A DNA stretch of 64,000 nt. Origin: Azorinus chamasolen. Its lineage: Eukaryota; Mollusca; Bivalvia; Cardiida; Solecurtidae. The stretch is from positions 66,498,269 to 66,562,268 of the forward strand of contig OY755237.1 of the NCBI GenBank assembly GCA_963576725.1. The letters are read 5' to 3'. Below are positions 10,710-21,577 of this stretch, in pieces (position 1 is the first letter of the stretch; every line of letters begins with the position of its first letter). A program made the translations under genes and the position numbers. The notes under the pieces are model-generated. The model was not told where the DNA came from, did no database searches, and saw only the letters and a program-made list of their open reading frames with translations.

Positions 10710-10795
10710 AGGCAAATAGTGCAGACCAACATCAAATGGCTCCTGAACGATTCATCTGAACTGGGGCTACACTACCTGTAACTACCGGTACGTCA
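10710..10795 (+). mobile_element. Degenerate family G core
   Basis: It has recognisable GCAAATAGTGCAGACC and a damaged right arm. Confidence 0.4.
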
Positions 10796-10989
10796 CTTAG
10801 TTATCAGAATGATACCAAATTGAAGTATTGAGCTTCATCATCCAGTGGAGAGAGGATACTGGGTGTCCCAATACCTAGAGTACATGTATGTAGTATCACA
10901 TGACACAGAGAAATTAAATATGTTTAATCTAGAAAGAAGTTTTTAATTGTTGAAGATACAATTTACAAAGATAGAGCAGGCATGCATTA

Positions 10990-11198
10990 CAGTAAAACCT
11001 CTCTAAACCGGACATTCAATTAAGTATAAATAGCGGTCTAGGAGACAGGTGGCAGCTTAATGCAGGATGGAAGTCATGCAGAAAGCTCCTCTAGGAGCTT
11101 TCTGCATGACTTTCATCCTGCATTAAGCTGCCACCTGCCTTAAAGTATCTAAATTATTCTCTACTAGAACCCCAGTTCAGAGAGGTCTTATTTTATAT
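10990..11198 (+). mobile_element. Family C MITE
   Basis: It starts CAGTAAAACCTCTCTAAACC after TA. The near-perfect palindrome at 11046-11137 is centred AAGCTCCTCTAGGAGCTT. The right end is partly decayed. Confidence 0.8.
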
Positions 11199-11404
11199 AT
11201 CTAAGACTAAGGGAAGGAGAAACAAAGCCAGCTGTATATTTATTTGAAGGAGTTGACATCACAGACAGACAGTTAGTTTCTAACCCTGTCAACACTACAG
11301 TAACTTAATTTGTCGTACAAGTTATTGTCTGCTACAATTTCTTTTCATAAAACTACCTGAATGTCATAAAGCTTTGACCATGATGTAATGCTGAGGTATG
11401 GATC

Positions 11405-11560
11405 CAAACTGTTTGTGAAGTGAAGAAACAGATCTTTCAAATTCTGCTAGCAAACAGAGCAGACCCTAATCAGACAGCTCCTATATATAGGAGCCATCTG
11501 ATCTGGGTCTACTCTGTTTGCAAACACGTGAAAACAAATTTATATGAGGAATATGGTATA
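11405..11560 (+). mobile_element. Family A2, truncated, expanded centre
   Basis: The core at 11450-11521 has the centre CTCCTATATATAGGAG, four bases longer than usual. The left arm is missing. Confidence 0.65.
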
Positions 11561-11712
11561 ATAGCAGGTCATAGCTTTATGCAGGGCAAAAGTAATGCAG
11601 AGAGCTCCTATAGGAGCATTCTGCATTACTCTTGACCTGCATTAAGCTACCATCCACTTTACAGACCCATATTTAGACCTCTTTTTGATGGACACTTAAA
11701 ACAGGTTAAACT
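11560..11712 (+). mobile_element. Family D MITE, left end missing
   Basis: The palindrome at about 11564-11656 has the centre AGCTCCTATAGGAGC. The right end GACACTTAAAACAGGTTAAA is D-like. It abuts the A2 copy. Confidence 0.7.
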
Positions 11713-11921
11713 GTACACACAATCATGTACTGCTGGTTAGAAAACATAAATTATGAATTAAGGCAATATATTTACAATCTACAAAGAGACTAGCCTTTGA
11801 AACAGAAAAAGATCATTGCTGGAAAAGACACCTTGCCAATTTTAGAAAGGATAGGGTTTTTGCTGATCTAAATGAGAAAGACATATATGATGTTAGCTTA
11901 AAGCATAAAGACTTCGTATAC

Positions 11922-11954
11922 CTTATTGAATATTTTCTTAGCACTTTTGGTCTT
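11922..11954 (-). CDS. Very tentative 33-bp micro-exon
   Basis: On the minus strand TAATCTTTTCAG precedes 33 open bases that end AATAAG at GTATAC. If joined in phase 2 to the 15117-15229 exon it reads RPKVLRKYSI plus a split codon and keeps phase 2. It is supported only by splice signals and phase. Confidence 0.2.
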
Positions 11955-12128
11955 CTGAAAAGATTATGAATGAACAATTCTCTGTTTAAATCTCAAAATT
12001 TACATCATTAGAGGCCTATAGATAATATGCGTAAATTCAAACATTTTCAGAGAGTAGCTCCTTTATTTCTCCATCATCATCATCTCAAAGAGATAATTCT
12101 GTAAGAGTAGTCACAATGACATGCATGG

Positions 12129-12296
12129 CAGAGCTCCAGATAAGAATAGCTTCTTTATTTCTCCATCAAACCCTATACTGTGACCACTCTTTAGAATCGT
12201 CTCTTCGAGACGATTCTAAAGAGTGGTCACTGTATAAGGTTTGTTGGAGATATGACGATTTTAGTATTTGGGTACGCACATTTATCTGTAGCTCTG
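12129..12296 (+). mobile_element. Family I MITE, hAT-like ends
   Basis: The ends are CAGAGCTCCAGATAAG and TTATCTGTAGCTCTG, flanked by CATGG on both sides. The long inverted repeat at about 12167-12242 is centred GTCTCTTCGAGAC. A second right end (TTATCTATTGCTCTG) lies at about 12330-12352. The internal stem is also found at 54878-54974. Confidence 0.7.
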
Positions 12297-12719
12297 CATG
12301 GTTTGGAGGAGAAATGACAATATGCACCTTTATCTATTGCTCTGCATCCAGGTCTCAAGCAATTAAGGAGGAAAAGTCTCCCAAACCCTGCTCCTACAGA
12401 GAAGCTGTCTGATCTGGATTTACGCTGGTTGCAAAAGCATACATAAGAGCACTGTGTGCGGTTGCCAACGCTCATCTGATTGATTGTAGCCCTTGAGATG
12501 GTGAACAAGTGTGCAAAGTTTCATAAGATTTGCATGAATAGTAAAGAAGTAATAGCCTACATTAAAGTTTCGGGATGAAGACAACAATGTGGACACTGAA
12601 GTTATGACAAAAGCTCGGGTTTTCTTCTTTGAAAATAGTATAATGAAGCAATCTAAGTGAAATAGTGCAAGAATTCTATTGCTGGTGTGAGCTTTGGAAA
12701 CCAAGTTGTGAAGCAAACA

Positions 12720-12775
12720 TTGCAGACCCTGATCATATGACTCCTTCAGAAGCCCTCTGGTCTAGGTCTACATAA
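12720..12775 (+). mobile_element. Degenerate G/A core
   Basis: It has GCAAACATTGCAGACCCTG and a decayed right arm. Confidence 0.4.
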
Positions 12776-13492
12776 ACCTTACTGAGCAAATTAAAGAAAA
12801 TTGCCAAGAACACTTCTCAAATCATCATTTTTTCAATTTCTTTGCTTAAAAATATTCTGCATATCAAACAGTTTGACCCTCAACTAGGCCCCCATCAGAC
12901 ATTTTTTACCAATAATCTGACTTTAAAGTTTGGCTTTCATTTGACCTTGACATGCAGAATTATGGCACTACTCAAAAGTTGCAGCATCTTGAGATGAGTC
13001 CATATGCCAAGCATGAACTATTCTAATAGTTCAGAAGTTTTGGCCAATGTTAAAGTTTGATAAATTTGATGTTGACCTTGAAGGGCACCACTCAAAACAT
13101 GCATGAGATGGTATATATCTAAGTATAATAATAATAATAACGACTTTATTTTTAGTGGATTACATATTTGGTACAAGACCAATTTTCAATATGGTCCACG
13201 GTCTCTATGAAGTCTCTATCTCAAATCTAATTATTCAATTGCCAAAGTTTAAAGTTTCAGACAGACAGACAAGCCAAAAACAATATGACTGAACCAAGAT
13301 CTTCAGGGCATAAAATTGAAGCAAGTTTTATTATATATGCAGATGATAAGTATGAAGAGTGATATACACGTAGTAGCATAATGTCATATGCCTATTTTTA
13401 TCACTTCCTAGTTGATTTAAAATAAGACAATAGATCTATGATTTTTTCTAACTTGACAATTCCTAAAAGTGAAAAATTAGTACAATGTAGTA

Positions 13493-13860
13493 CAGTTAAA
13501 CCTTGTTATCTCAAGTTTTTAGGGTTTTTTTTCACACGGAAAGTCCACCCTGCATTAAGCTGCCACCTGTCTTAACCCTTTCCCTCATACAAACGTGTTT
13601 TCACGCATTTGCAAACAGAGTAGACCCAGATCAGACGGCTCCTAGAGGAGTCGTCTGATCAGTGTCTGCTGTTTGCTGATAGAATTTGATAGATCTGTTT
13701 CTTTGCTTTCTAAAATGTGTACAATGTTCCACCTTCAATATTTCTTTATAATTATTTTATTAATGAATACTCAGTAGGTATTGAAATTTGGCCTAAATAC
13801 AGAACAGGGAAAGGGTTAAAAATAAGTTACAATAATTGTTTTAGTGTTTTGAGATTTTAT
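13493..13860 (+). mobile_element. Family C relic split by an A2 insertion
   Basis: Left-end sequence (CAGTTAAACCTTGTTATC) and arm CTGCATTAAGCTGCCACCTG are followed by the A2 element at 13572. Diverged C right-arm sequence resumes afterwards. Confidence 0.6.
13572..13819 (-). mobile_element. Family A2 MITE, complete, inserted in C
   Basis: It is TTAA-bounded. The palindrome at 13611-13676 has the centre GGCTCCTAGAGGAG. It is inserted at a TTAA just after the C-arm GCCACCTGTC. Confidence 0.85.
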
Positions 13861-13979
13861 TGTATAAATGTATGTCCATATAATTAAGAACTTTATACAG
13901 AATATGTGCAATATAATTTAGAGTGGCCCTTTTACTTAACCAATATTTGTGTTATAAATAAGGACTTCATGAATACAAC

Positions 13980-14139
13980 TAACCCTATGAATGTTCTAAT
14001 GTGGCATTTGTATACAGTATAGACCTAGATCAGAGAGCTCCTGATTCGGCACTGATTACCATTGAAAATCCTCTATCAAATTTAAGCCTGTCATACTGAA
14101 TGGATTATTTCATTAAACTTCAGCATTCAAAGGGTTAAG
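13980..14139 (+). mobile_element. Family G fragment
   Basis: It has CAGTATAGACCTAGATCAGA, the G right arm (AGCCTGTCATACTGAATGG) and end CAAAGGGTTAA. Confidence 0.55.
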
Positions 14140-14151
14140 CTGAACGTATAA

Positions 14152-14413
14152 CACTTTACTCCATGAATATTCATTTAGAAATAATGACATCATGAACATT
14201 AATTACACTGAATTTTATAATGGCACAAAGACTGGAATTTTCGGCCGAAGTAAAAACTGAAGAAATCATATCTACAATGTATATTATTTCATAAGCAAAC
14301 AAAGCAGACCCTGATCAGACTGCTTCTACAGGACGTAACAGGAGCCGTCTGATCTGGGGCTACTCAGTTCGCAAAAGGCATAGAAAGGTATATTTATGGA
14401 GTAATGGGTTAAT
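14152..14413 (+). mobile_element. Family A1 MITE
   Basis: It has the full A1 layout. The centre is interrupted (CTTCTACAGGACGTAACAGGAGC). It ends TAATGGGTTAA. Confidence 0.7.
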
Positions 14414-14560
14414 TTTGATCACGGCAGAAACTGTAATATCAGATCCATGATATTAATATACAATAAGCCAATAGAGCAGACCCTTATCAGACACCTGCAG
14501 GAGCTGTCTGGTCTGGATCTTCTCTGTTTACAAATTTGGGTAAATGTGCATCTTTTTTAA
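14410..14560 (+). mobile_element. Family A1 fragment sharing the TTAA of its neighbour
   Basis: It starts at the TTAA that ends the previous copy. The core has the centre CACCTGCAGGAGC. Confidence 0.5.
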
Positions 14561-14589
14561 GGAAAACCGTTTTAGGCTTTAATCAAGAG

Positions 14590-14830
14590 ATGCTTATTTA
14601 TGCTTTTTCAGACACAGTAGAGCTGAATCAGCCAGCTTCTGTAGGAGTTCTTTGATAATGGTTTGCCGTTTGCATTTGAGATAATTAAGATCTGAATTTT
14701 AAGTTTTCCGTCATGACCCAAAAATTCTCTTGTCAATATGCTAATAATGGCAACTTCAACTCATGATTCTGTATTATGAATATTCATAAAGTCATTATTT
14801 CTTTGAAATATTCATTAGGGAAAGGGTTAA
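14590..14830 (-). mobile_element. Family A1, diverged
   Basis: It has a decayed core (CAGCTTCTGTAGGAG), an AT-rich arm and the end GGAAAGGGTTAA. Confidence 0.55.
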
Positions 14831-15060
14831 CCCTTTCCCACATACAAACACTTTTTCACACCTTTGCAAACAGAGTAGACCCAGATCACATGGTTCCTAT
14901 AATAGCTGTTTGATTATAAAGAAATTATAATAAATCTGACTCTACAGTTTCTACCACTACCAAAAATTCCAAAAATACCAAAAATTATGCATTTATAAAA
15001 ATTTAGCTAATTAATATTCATGATGTCATTATTTCTTACATGGATTAAGTCATGGAGTAA
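14827..15060 (-). mobile_element. Family A1 MITE, tandem with previous copy
   Basis: It starts at the TTAA shared with the previous copy. The core is decayed, and it ends at GGAGTAATG just before the exon region. Confidence 0.65.
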
Positions 15061-15116
15061 TGTGCTACGATGCTGTACATGCCTTCTGTAGACAAATAAA
15101 ATCATATGCATCTTAC

Positions 15117-15229
15117 CTCATGCTACTGGGTAGAACATCCCGCTCTTCATTTGTATCCTTCATGAAGTGCAGTTCTGAGTCACTGGTTGGTGACAAGTCA
15201 CTAGCCACCGGAACTGTCCCAGCACTCAT
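15117..15229 (-). CDS. First coding exon of an unidentified spliced gene
   Basis: On the minus strand an ATG with A at -3 opens 37 codons plus two bases, ending exactly at a consensus donor (ATGAG followed by GTAAGA). The peptide starts MSAGTVPVASDLSPTSDSEL and ends VLPSSM plus a split codon, probably Arg. It is hydrophilic and Ser/Asp/Glu-rich, with no signal peptide or membrane segment, like the cytosolic N-terminus of a longer protein. It ends in phase 2. TATA-like sequences occur upstream (TATAAG near 15270; TATAAAAGG at 15241-15249, too close to the ATG to serve it). The rest of the gene must lie at lower coordinates. No family recognised. Confidence 0.6.
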
Positions 15230-15476
15230 GATTGTCTCCTCCTTTTATAGGCTGCAGCCTCTCTTAACTTATAAAAACTTGAATCACTTTATTCCTGATT
15301 TCTCTACATTGCCTATGGATCATCTTTGGTAAGCTGTCTGAAATTAAATGATAAAGACATTGGACCTGGAACATGCACGACATGCAAACATATGAACTTA
15401 TCTATATCAAACCCTTCTCGAGTTGAAAAAACAAACCAAGTCTGCTGAACCCTGACCTATTACAATCTTTTACTTA

Positions 15477-15680
15477 CAGTAAATAAACCCTTAAACGGAA
15501 TTTAAGCAAAGAAAAGTTTGGGTCTTTTTAGGTAGGTGGCTGCTTAATGCAGGTTGAAAGTCATGCAGAAAGCTCCTTTGGGAGCTTTCTGCACAACTTA
15601 CAACCTGCATCAAGCTGATACCTGTCTCAAAAACCAGCAATGATACTTATTTTAGTGTCCGGTTCAGAGGGATTTTACTG
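15477..15680 (+). mobile_element. Family C MITE
   Basis: It is TA-flanked. The palindrome at about 15533-15627 is centred AAGCTCCTTTGGGAGCTT. The right end is GAGGGATTTTACTG. Confidence 0.75.
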
Positions 15681-15699
15681 TACATTGGATTTTTTAAAG

Positions 15700-15830
15700 C
15701 TTGTAAGACACTTTTGACTGTGTCTCAAACAGCCTGGATCCTGATGAGATGCCAAGTTGCTCAGCATTTCACCTGAATCCAAACTGTTTACAAATGCTAG
15801 CCAGGTTGTGCTTTGCACGAGGAGGATTAG
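15700..15830 (+). mobile_element. Family F (F2) fragment
   Basis: It has CAAACAGCCTGGATCCTGAT and the mirrored TGAATCCAAACTGTTT, with a decayed centre. Confidence 0.55.
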
Positions 15831-15914
15831 TCTTTATCAGATTATCAATATCGCATGACAGGTAACCAGTTATAAGGACTTCCAAGTTCAACCAGATGTA
15901 GATAAGCAGAGTAT

Positions 15915-16133
15915 TTAACCCTTTACTCCACAAATACACCTTTCTACGCCTTTGCAAAAGAGTAGACGGCTCCTACAGGGTCTGCTCTGTTTGCTTATGA
16001 AATAATCTAAAATGGTTCTACAGTTTCTGCTACCACCATATGTCATATGCCAAAAATAATGAAAAAAATCTAATGAATATATATATGTTGTGTCATTATA
16101 TCTTACATGAATATTCCTGGCATAAAGGGTTAA
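15915..16133 (-). mobile_element. Family A1 MITE with deleted core arm
   Basis: It is TTAA-bounded. The left core arm is reduced to AAGAGTAGACGGCTCCTACAGG. Confidence 0.7.
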
Positions 16134-16309
16134 GAAATTTAGCTGGTTGAAACATACCGGTAGTCAATATATCTCCTCAAAAACTCATCTTGTACATTGT
16201 CAGGCGCCTACATGTTGTACCTAAAGATACGCACTTGCGTAACATCAATTTAAGTTTGAAAGGTGAAAACATTACTATGGCCAAAATGGAACAAAAATCG
16301 AAGGCTAAG

Positions 16310-16500
16310 GGGGTAAGCTTTAATCCATTCTCTCTTATTGACGTCTTTTGATGCCTCTGTAAAACTCATCTTTTTAAACCATTTTGATGAATAGAGCATT
16401 TGCTCCTATAGGAGTAAATGTTCTATTTATCAAAATGGTTTCTCATTATGGTTTCAAAACTACACAATTCTAAATTTTCACAGTGGAGCATGTAATGCCC
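16310..16500 (-). mobile_element. Family B MITE
   Basis: The palindrome at about 16375-16443 has the centre GCTCCTATAGGAG. TTAA ends are lost. Confidence 0.7.
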
Positions 16501-16613
16501 TAAGACCCCTATATAGCCACGATGCGTACATTACTTTTGGATTCAGCTACGCTGCTGATTGTAGGTACTCATTAAGGGTTAACCAGACAGGGTTAATAGC
16601 TAAAACATGAGAT

Positions 16614-16847
16614 TTAACCCTTTCCTCCATAAATACACCTTTCCACGCCCAGATCAGACGACTCCTTTTGGAGCCATCAGATCAGGGTCTACTCCGTTCG
16701 CTTATGGAGTAATATAGATCATCTGATTCTATAGTTTCTACTTTCACAAAAACATCATGTGATAATATGCCAATTCAAAAATTAATGTAATTAATATTCA
16801 TGATGTTATCATTTCTTACATGAATATTCATGGAGTAAAGGGTTTAA
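16614..16847 (-). mobile_element. Family A1 MITE
   Basis: It is TTAA-bounded. The left core arm lacks the GCAAACAGAG segment, and the centre reads GACTCCTTTTGGAGCC. Confidence 0.75.
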
Positions 16848-16907
16848 TAGATCAATACAATTCCTATACGCAGGTCTGCACATCCCAGAAAACAGAGAGC
16901 ACTCATA

Positions 16908-17248
16908 ACCCTTTACTCCATGAATAGTCATGTAAGAAATAATGACATCATCAATATTAATAAAATTAATTGTTATAATAGCACATGGACTTATAAATTG
17001 TTGGCTATGGCATATACTGTACATAGGGGTCTGGACCGCTTCATAGAGGTCTATATGTACTATATAATAATGTTATTATATAGCACACATAGACCTCCAT
17101 GAAGCGGTCCAGACCCCTGTGATACTGTACAGTCATATCTATAATCTATATTATATCATAAGCAAACAGAGCAGACCCTGATCAGTTGGATCCTATAGAA
17201 GCTGTCTGATCTGGGTCTACTCTGTTTGCAAAGTCATAGATCAAAGGG
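16908..17248 (+). mobile_element. Family A1 MITE interrupted by family L
   Basis: The A1 arms and core (about 17161-17230) flank a 98-bp hairpin element; terminal TTAAs are mutated. Confidence 0.7.
17024..17121 (+). mobile_element. Family L hairpin MITE with 10-bp target duplication
   Basis: Arms of about 42 bp start GGGGTCTGGACCGCTTCAT and its mirror. The direct repeat ATACTGTACA flanks it exactly (17014-17023, 17122-17131). A 9-10 bp duplication with GGG termini suggests a Mutator-like element (inference). Confidence 0.75.
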
Positions 17249-17528
17249 TAAACCACCATGCTTCTATGTATACATGCATTTCACTTCTTTATCTTACAAA
17301 CCTAAATCTCATACAGAGCATCCACTGATAAAGATTCACTATAATATTATATGTATATTAAGTCACTTCTACATTAGACAAATAACCATCCTCAAATATC
17401 AACAATCTTGGACTCTGGAAATCAGAAGCTTTGCTTATGACATGTTATCTAATAATATCTATTGATGCTGAACATTTGAGTGTTCTTATCTTAAAAGTCC
17501 ATCACGATATCATGAATCTATTAACCCT

Positions 17529-17757
17529 TTAACCCTTTCCCTCATATTGACGACTTTTGGCGACTCTGTAAAGGTCACTTTGTGAAACCATTGTGATAAA
17601 TAGAGCATTTGCTCCTATAGGAGCAAATGCTCTATTTATCACGATGGTTTCAAACTACAAAATTCTAAAATTTTCCTTTTCTCTAATTAATGCTCCTTTT
17701 CGGTAGATTAATTTAAAGAGGTTGTATCTAAAAATAGCCTATGAGGTAATGGGTTAA
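17529..17757 (-). mobile_element. Family B MITE, complete
   Basis: It is TTAA-bounded (TTAACCCTTTCCCTC ... GGTAATGGGTTAA). The palindrome at 17584-17651 has one mismatch and the centre GCTCCTATAGGAGC. Confidence 0.85.
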
Positions 17758-17961
17758 ATGACTATGTGAATGTGAAACCATGGTGCTGACATTTGCAAAC
17801 AGTTTAGATGCAGATCAATGGGCTCCTACAGGAGCACTCTCAGCAGGGTATGCACTGTTTGTCATTCAAAATCCACTAGCAAATTCAAGCCTTACACAGT
17901 TAAACAATGATAGTCCTCCATTCTACTTTGAATACATGTACCGGTATTCAGCATTCAAAGG
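17754..17961 (+). mobile_element. Family G MITE sharing TTAA with B
   Basis: The core GCAAACAGTTTAGATGCAG has the centre GGCTCCTACAGGAGC. The right arm is AAATTCAAGCCTTACAC. Confidence 0.6.
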
Positions 17962-19017
17962 TCTAACCAAAATATATGACTCATGAGCAAGAATATGTCC
18001 TCTTACTGAAGTGAATTGAACTAGTTATAATAAACTGTTTGCTACCTAGTACCTACATTATTTCATGGACAGAATCCTATTACGTGTTACTATTACATGT
18101 ACCTATTTTTACCTGCTAACCAAATTCTGCATAAAATGTATCTGTTTCATAGATTTAGTACTGATTTCCACAAGATATGAAAGTATTCATTTTTAATGTT
18201 TAAAATAAACAGACTTTTAATATCAGAATGATGGCTATACCATTTGATCCCTATATTTTTCACTGTTCCCCTAACTTCACTGTCCAGGTACCTCTAGTAC
18301 CTGAAATTTGTAGACACACTGAGTGGAGTTTAGAGAGCTTGTGACTTGGTTGACCATGCACAGGGCTTAGTTCTTGAAAATACATGTTCATATAGTCATA
18401 TCTACCCAAGAGTCGAGAATCAAAACTGAGATCATGCAAATTTGTTTACTTGTTTGCAATTTTCTTGAGTTAATCTAACAGTTATTTTATGTTTAAAAGC
18501 TATCAAACGTGATGACTTTCAAAACTCCACTTTGATATTAAATTTCTACTTTAATACAAAGCTATGATTCTAATTATACAACAACAATACAACATTCTTC
18601 TGTATGGAAATATGGAAATTGCTATTTTCACCATGTTGGAACTCTGGTGGATTTGTTGAAACATGATTTAGTATAGTCAAGTTCAAAAGGTCAAATGTCA
18701 TCTAAACAATGACAGTTCAGGAAGGAGTCGGGTAACTCTAGATGAAACACTAACTCACAGCTAAGTACTGAATAAGGGGTGTAGGACTGTTCCGTAATAT
18801 ATAAAATATAGCAGCATACTGTAGTAAAAGTAATACATAAGTTATATAATATTATAATAGCTATAATCATATAATGTAAAATGGATGGGCAAAGGGCTGT
18901 GAAGACAAATTAGCACTCTTGTATGTACATATATTGTATTTACTCCAAATATTTGGACGTGTAGACCTATACAAATGGCATAGTCCCCCATTGGAAAGTA
19001 AACCACAATAAATTTTA

Positions 19018-19120
19018 ACCCTTTCACCGCTGCAGTCGAATAAATGCACCATGACAAATAGTGCAGTCCCAGATCAGACGCCGCCTTTTCAAGGATACTT
19101 CTGCTTTTTGCTGAATTGCT
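19018..19120 (+). mobile_element. G/F-like fragment
   Basis: It starts TTAACCCTTTCACCGCTGC and carries AAATAGTGCAGTCCCAGATC; the right half is lost. Confidence 0.45.
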
Positions 19121-19771
19121 ATATATATATATATGGTATACCAGATTTATCATTCCCAACAAAAGGGGATACAATCATCACTTATTAGTTCTTCCAGTAA
19201 ATACAGTGGCCAACTCCCCATAATAACCCCTCCATGGTCTTTGTTGCTTTCAGAAAACAATCAAAAACATCTGCACATAGTGTAATTATATTGTCATGAT
19301 ATATCTCTCAGGTCGTCAACAGACTGACACGCTGTCGGCACCTCCAATCTGTCCTTTCCCTCATGCATCGGCCTAACTCATCCGGGCTTGATGCGCCTGT
19401 GTCCTGCATCAGGATATCGACCATTGATGAGCCTGGTCGTCCTCAGGTCCGTTTTCCGTGTGTAGGGGTCCACAGCACCACTTTACCTGCTGGCAGCTCA
19501 GGGTCACGCAAGTCCCCTAGGGTGTCTCCTCGCAATATTCCTGCTGTGACCTCGAACTCTTCGATGTCCCCATCCGGGATAACAACCTTGGCTCGCATGT
19601 TCGAGTACATGGACTCAATTACATGCAACAGGTTTGGTGGGAGGCCATATGCTTTAAGTATTCTGATCATCTTCCCTCGATGTCTGGGGTCGGCTTTGCT
19701 GAAGTCTATAAAACAGAGTACAGCTGGCAAATTGTTTTTCCTGACTTCTTCAATGATCCTCCTAAGTGCTA

Positions 19772-21063
19772 CAGTGCTCCAGATAAGGTGCGTACGTGCG
19801 TTTTTCCGCATATTTTTTGGAGAGAAACGCATTAGAAATCAGATCTGAGCGTACAAAAAAGCATTAATACAATTGCGTACGCATTTCAAATGTTAAGTTG
19901 CGAGTAATAACAAATTTGATGTCCGACGAAATCGACCGTGAACAATTGTAAACAAACGGTAGACTGGTCTTCAACTTGGAGCATTTAATGGATTGGAATT
20001 ACCGTCTTTTCAAAGAAAAATCACTTGAAACCAGTCCGTATTTTATAAGTGAAATGTTTACTCTAACACCGTTCGTTGTTTTAATCAATTTTCGCACCCG
20101 CATTGTCTCGCCTCAGTCTCGAACTTCATAAACCAAGGTTTGATCGGTTTGATCTCGATTCCGTAGTTGCTTTTGAAAAAAATAGATTTATGAACTCCAT
20201 ATACTTACTAATATATCCAGAGTCTCGCATAGCTACACACGATACTTAGCCTTCCTCGACTTTTTGTTTTGAGTAACGAGGTACGGGTCGAAATAGTATG
20301 GGGTGAAATTGTCACTGCAAGCGTCTGCAGGAAAAGTAACAAGTTATGATGGCGGAATCTGGTGTTGGTCGTCGTAAGAAGAAATTAAGCGATGATAAAA
20401 CGCCAACATTATTCAATTTTTTTGAAAAACGTGAGGATTCTGTGAGCGGAACTTCAATAAGTCAAATTCATCATTGAGTCCGTAATTGATAATGTCATTC
20501 GCGAGGACAAATCCAATGAAGAAAAATCGTCAACAGTTAAAAGAAAACACACCGGCGTCAGGGTAAATGAAAAAACTGTAGAATCTTGGAAAAAACTGTA
20601 TCCCTGGTTAATCGTAGAGGGTCAAGATCAAGACAAAGTATTAAAATGTTCTATATGCATTGAGGGAAAAGTAGACACGTTGTGGGCTGCTGAAGGCTCA
20701 AAAAATGTTCAAAGAAATAGTGTTGACAGGCATGGGTCTAGTAAAGAGCATTTGTCAGATTAAAGTGTTACAAGTTACCAGTTAGTTACCAGTTGAACAG
20801 TTTTTGTACCAAGTTATAAAGTTTTCATTAACAATCAATATAAAAAGTGATTATTTAGAGGAAGAGCCAAATATCCTAATTATGCATGGACAAAGATTTC
20901 CAGCAGGAAAGCTAAAGTGTGCTTCATTAGAGGTAAATTTAGTTAAAGTTTTCCATTGTTTGTATTTTCTGTAGATTTTCAGCATTTGATTTTGATTTTC
21001 AGCATTGAAGTGAAAATGTTGCGAGTACGTACTCATTGCATGCAAAAATTATCTGGAGCACTG
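19772..21063 (+). mobile_element. Decayed hAT-type transposon inside the LINE
   Basis: Terminal inverted repeats are CAGTGCTCCAGATAA and TTATCTGGAGCACTG. The 11-bp direct repeat CCTAAGTGCTA flanks it exactly (19761-19771, 21064-21074). The two flanks join into a continuous LINE reading frame when the element is left out, which confirms the insertion. hAT duplications are normally 8 bp, so 11 is unusual. Confidence 0.85.
20346..20763 (+). pseudogene. hAT transposase N-terminal fragment with TTF-like zinc finger
   Basis: The ATG at 20346 opens 43 codons (MMAESGVGRRKKKLSDD, then TLFNFFEKRE) to a TGA at 20475-20477. The frame is shifted and continues from 20464 to a TAA at 20761-20763. That part encodes SWKKLYPWL, a CSIC pair, and RHGSSKEH, spacing typical of the TTF/BED-like finger at the start of hAT transposases related to ZNF862/KIAA1586. 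The catalytic domain is absent: only about 300 bp lie between the TAA and the right terminal repeat. It is non-functional. Confidence 0.7.
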
Positions 21064-21577
21064 CCTAAGTGCTAGGATCTGGGCAGCTGTTGATTGTTTC
21101 TGTTGGAAGCCGTTCTGGTTATCTCTCAAGTGGGGTCTATGGCCGTGCATAGTCTGTTTAAAATCATTCTGTTCCGCATCTTTGCTGACTAATACCCCTA
21201 TAGTTGCCTGGCTTTGAGAGATCACCTGGCTATATGATTGATCAAAAAGCATGCTATTGTTTCTTTTTCATTCTTATTTAATCGAGGGGCAGTTGTCTGG
21301 GTTGCCAACTTTGGCAAGGGGCAATAGTCAGAGAGACAATTGTCCTAAAGGGCAATCGTTCTAAGGGTAAATTGTCCGTAATAAGGCTGAATATAAATAT
21401 GCACTTTCCTGACAGTAACACTCGAAAGAGGGGTAGTCAATAACCAAAGATAGATATGATCATATGACATATAAGTTAAACAGTTAATAAACTGACATAC
21501 CAGTTTAACAATACTACTACTAAGAAGTTGAACAATGACAACAATCCTGAACAACAATGATTTTTTAAAGACATTTT

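Larger units (their letters stand above)
19300..21140 (-). pseudogene. LINE reverse-transcriptase relic, split by a hAT element
   Basis: Reading the minus strand, 21140-21064 encodes an RT segment with DNQNGFQQKQSTAAQ and ILALR. The frame resumes at 19771 with RRIIEEVRKNN, FIDFSKA and RGKMIRILKAYGLPP. RT ends abruptly after GILRGDTLG and jumps to C-terminal sequence (VVLWTPTHGKRT, then in-frame TGA, then DILMQDTGASS and RCMRERTDW). So it has an internal deletion, a stop and the hAT insertion. The motifs fit endonuclease-type non-LTR elements; I do not assign the clade. It is dead. Confidence 0.8.

Noticed and set aside
15241..15249. TATAAAAGG (minus strand) as promoter of the first exon
   Set aside because: Only 12 bp before the ATG, so a start site 30 bp downstream would fall inside the coding part.
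18842..19174. 110-codon minus-strand frame
   Set aside because: Overlaps a TTAA element fragment and an AT microsatellite; composition typical of chance ORFs.
19363..19848. Plus-strand 161-codon frame
   Set aside because: Antisense of the LINE relic.
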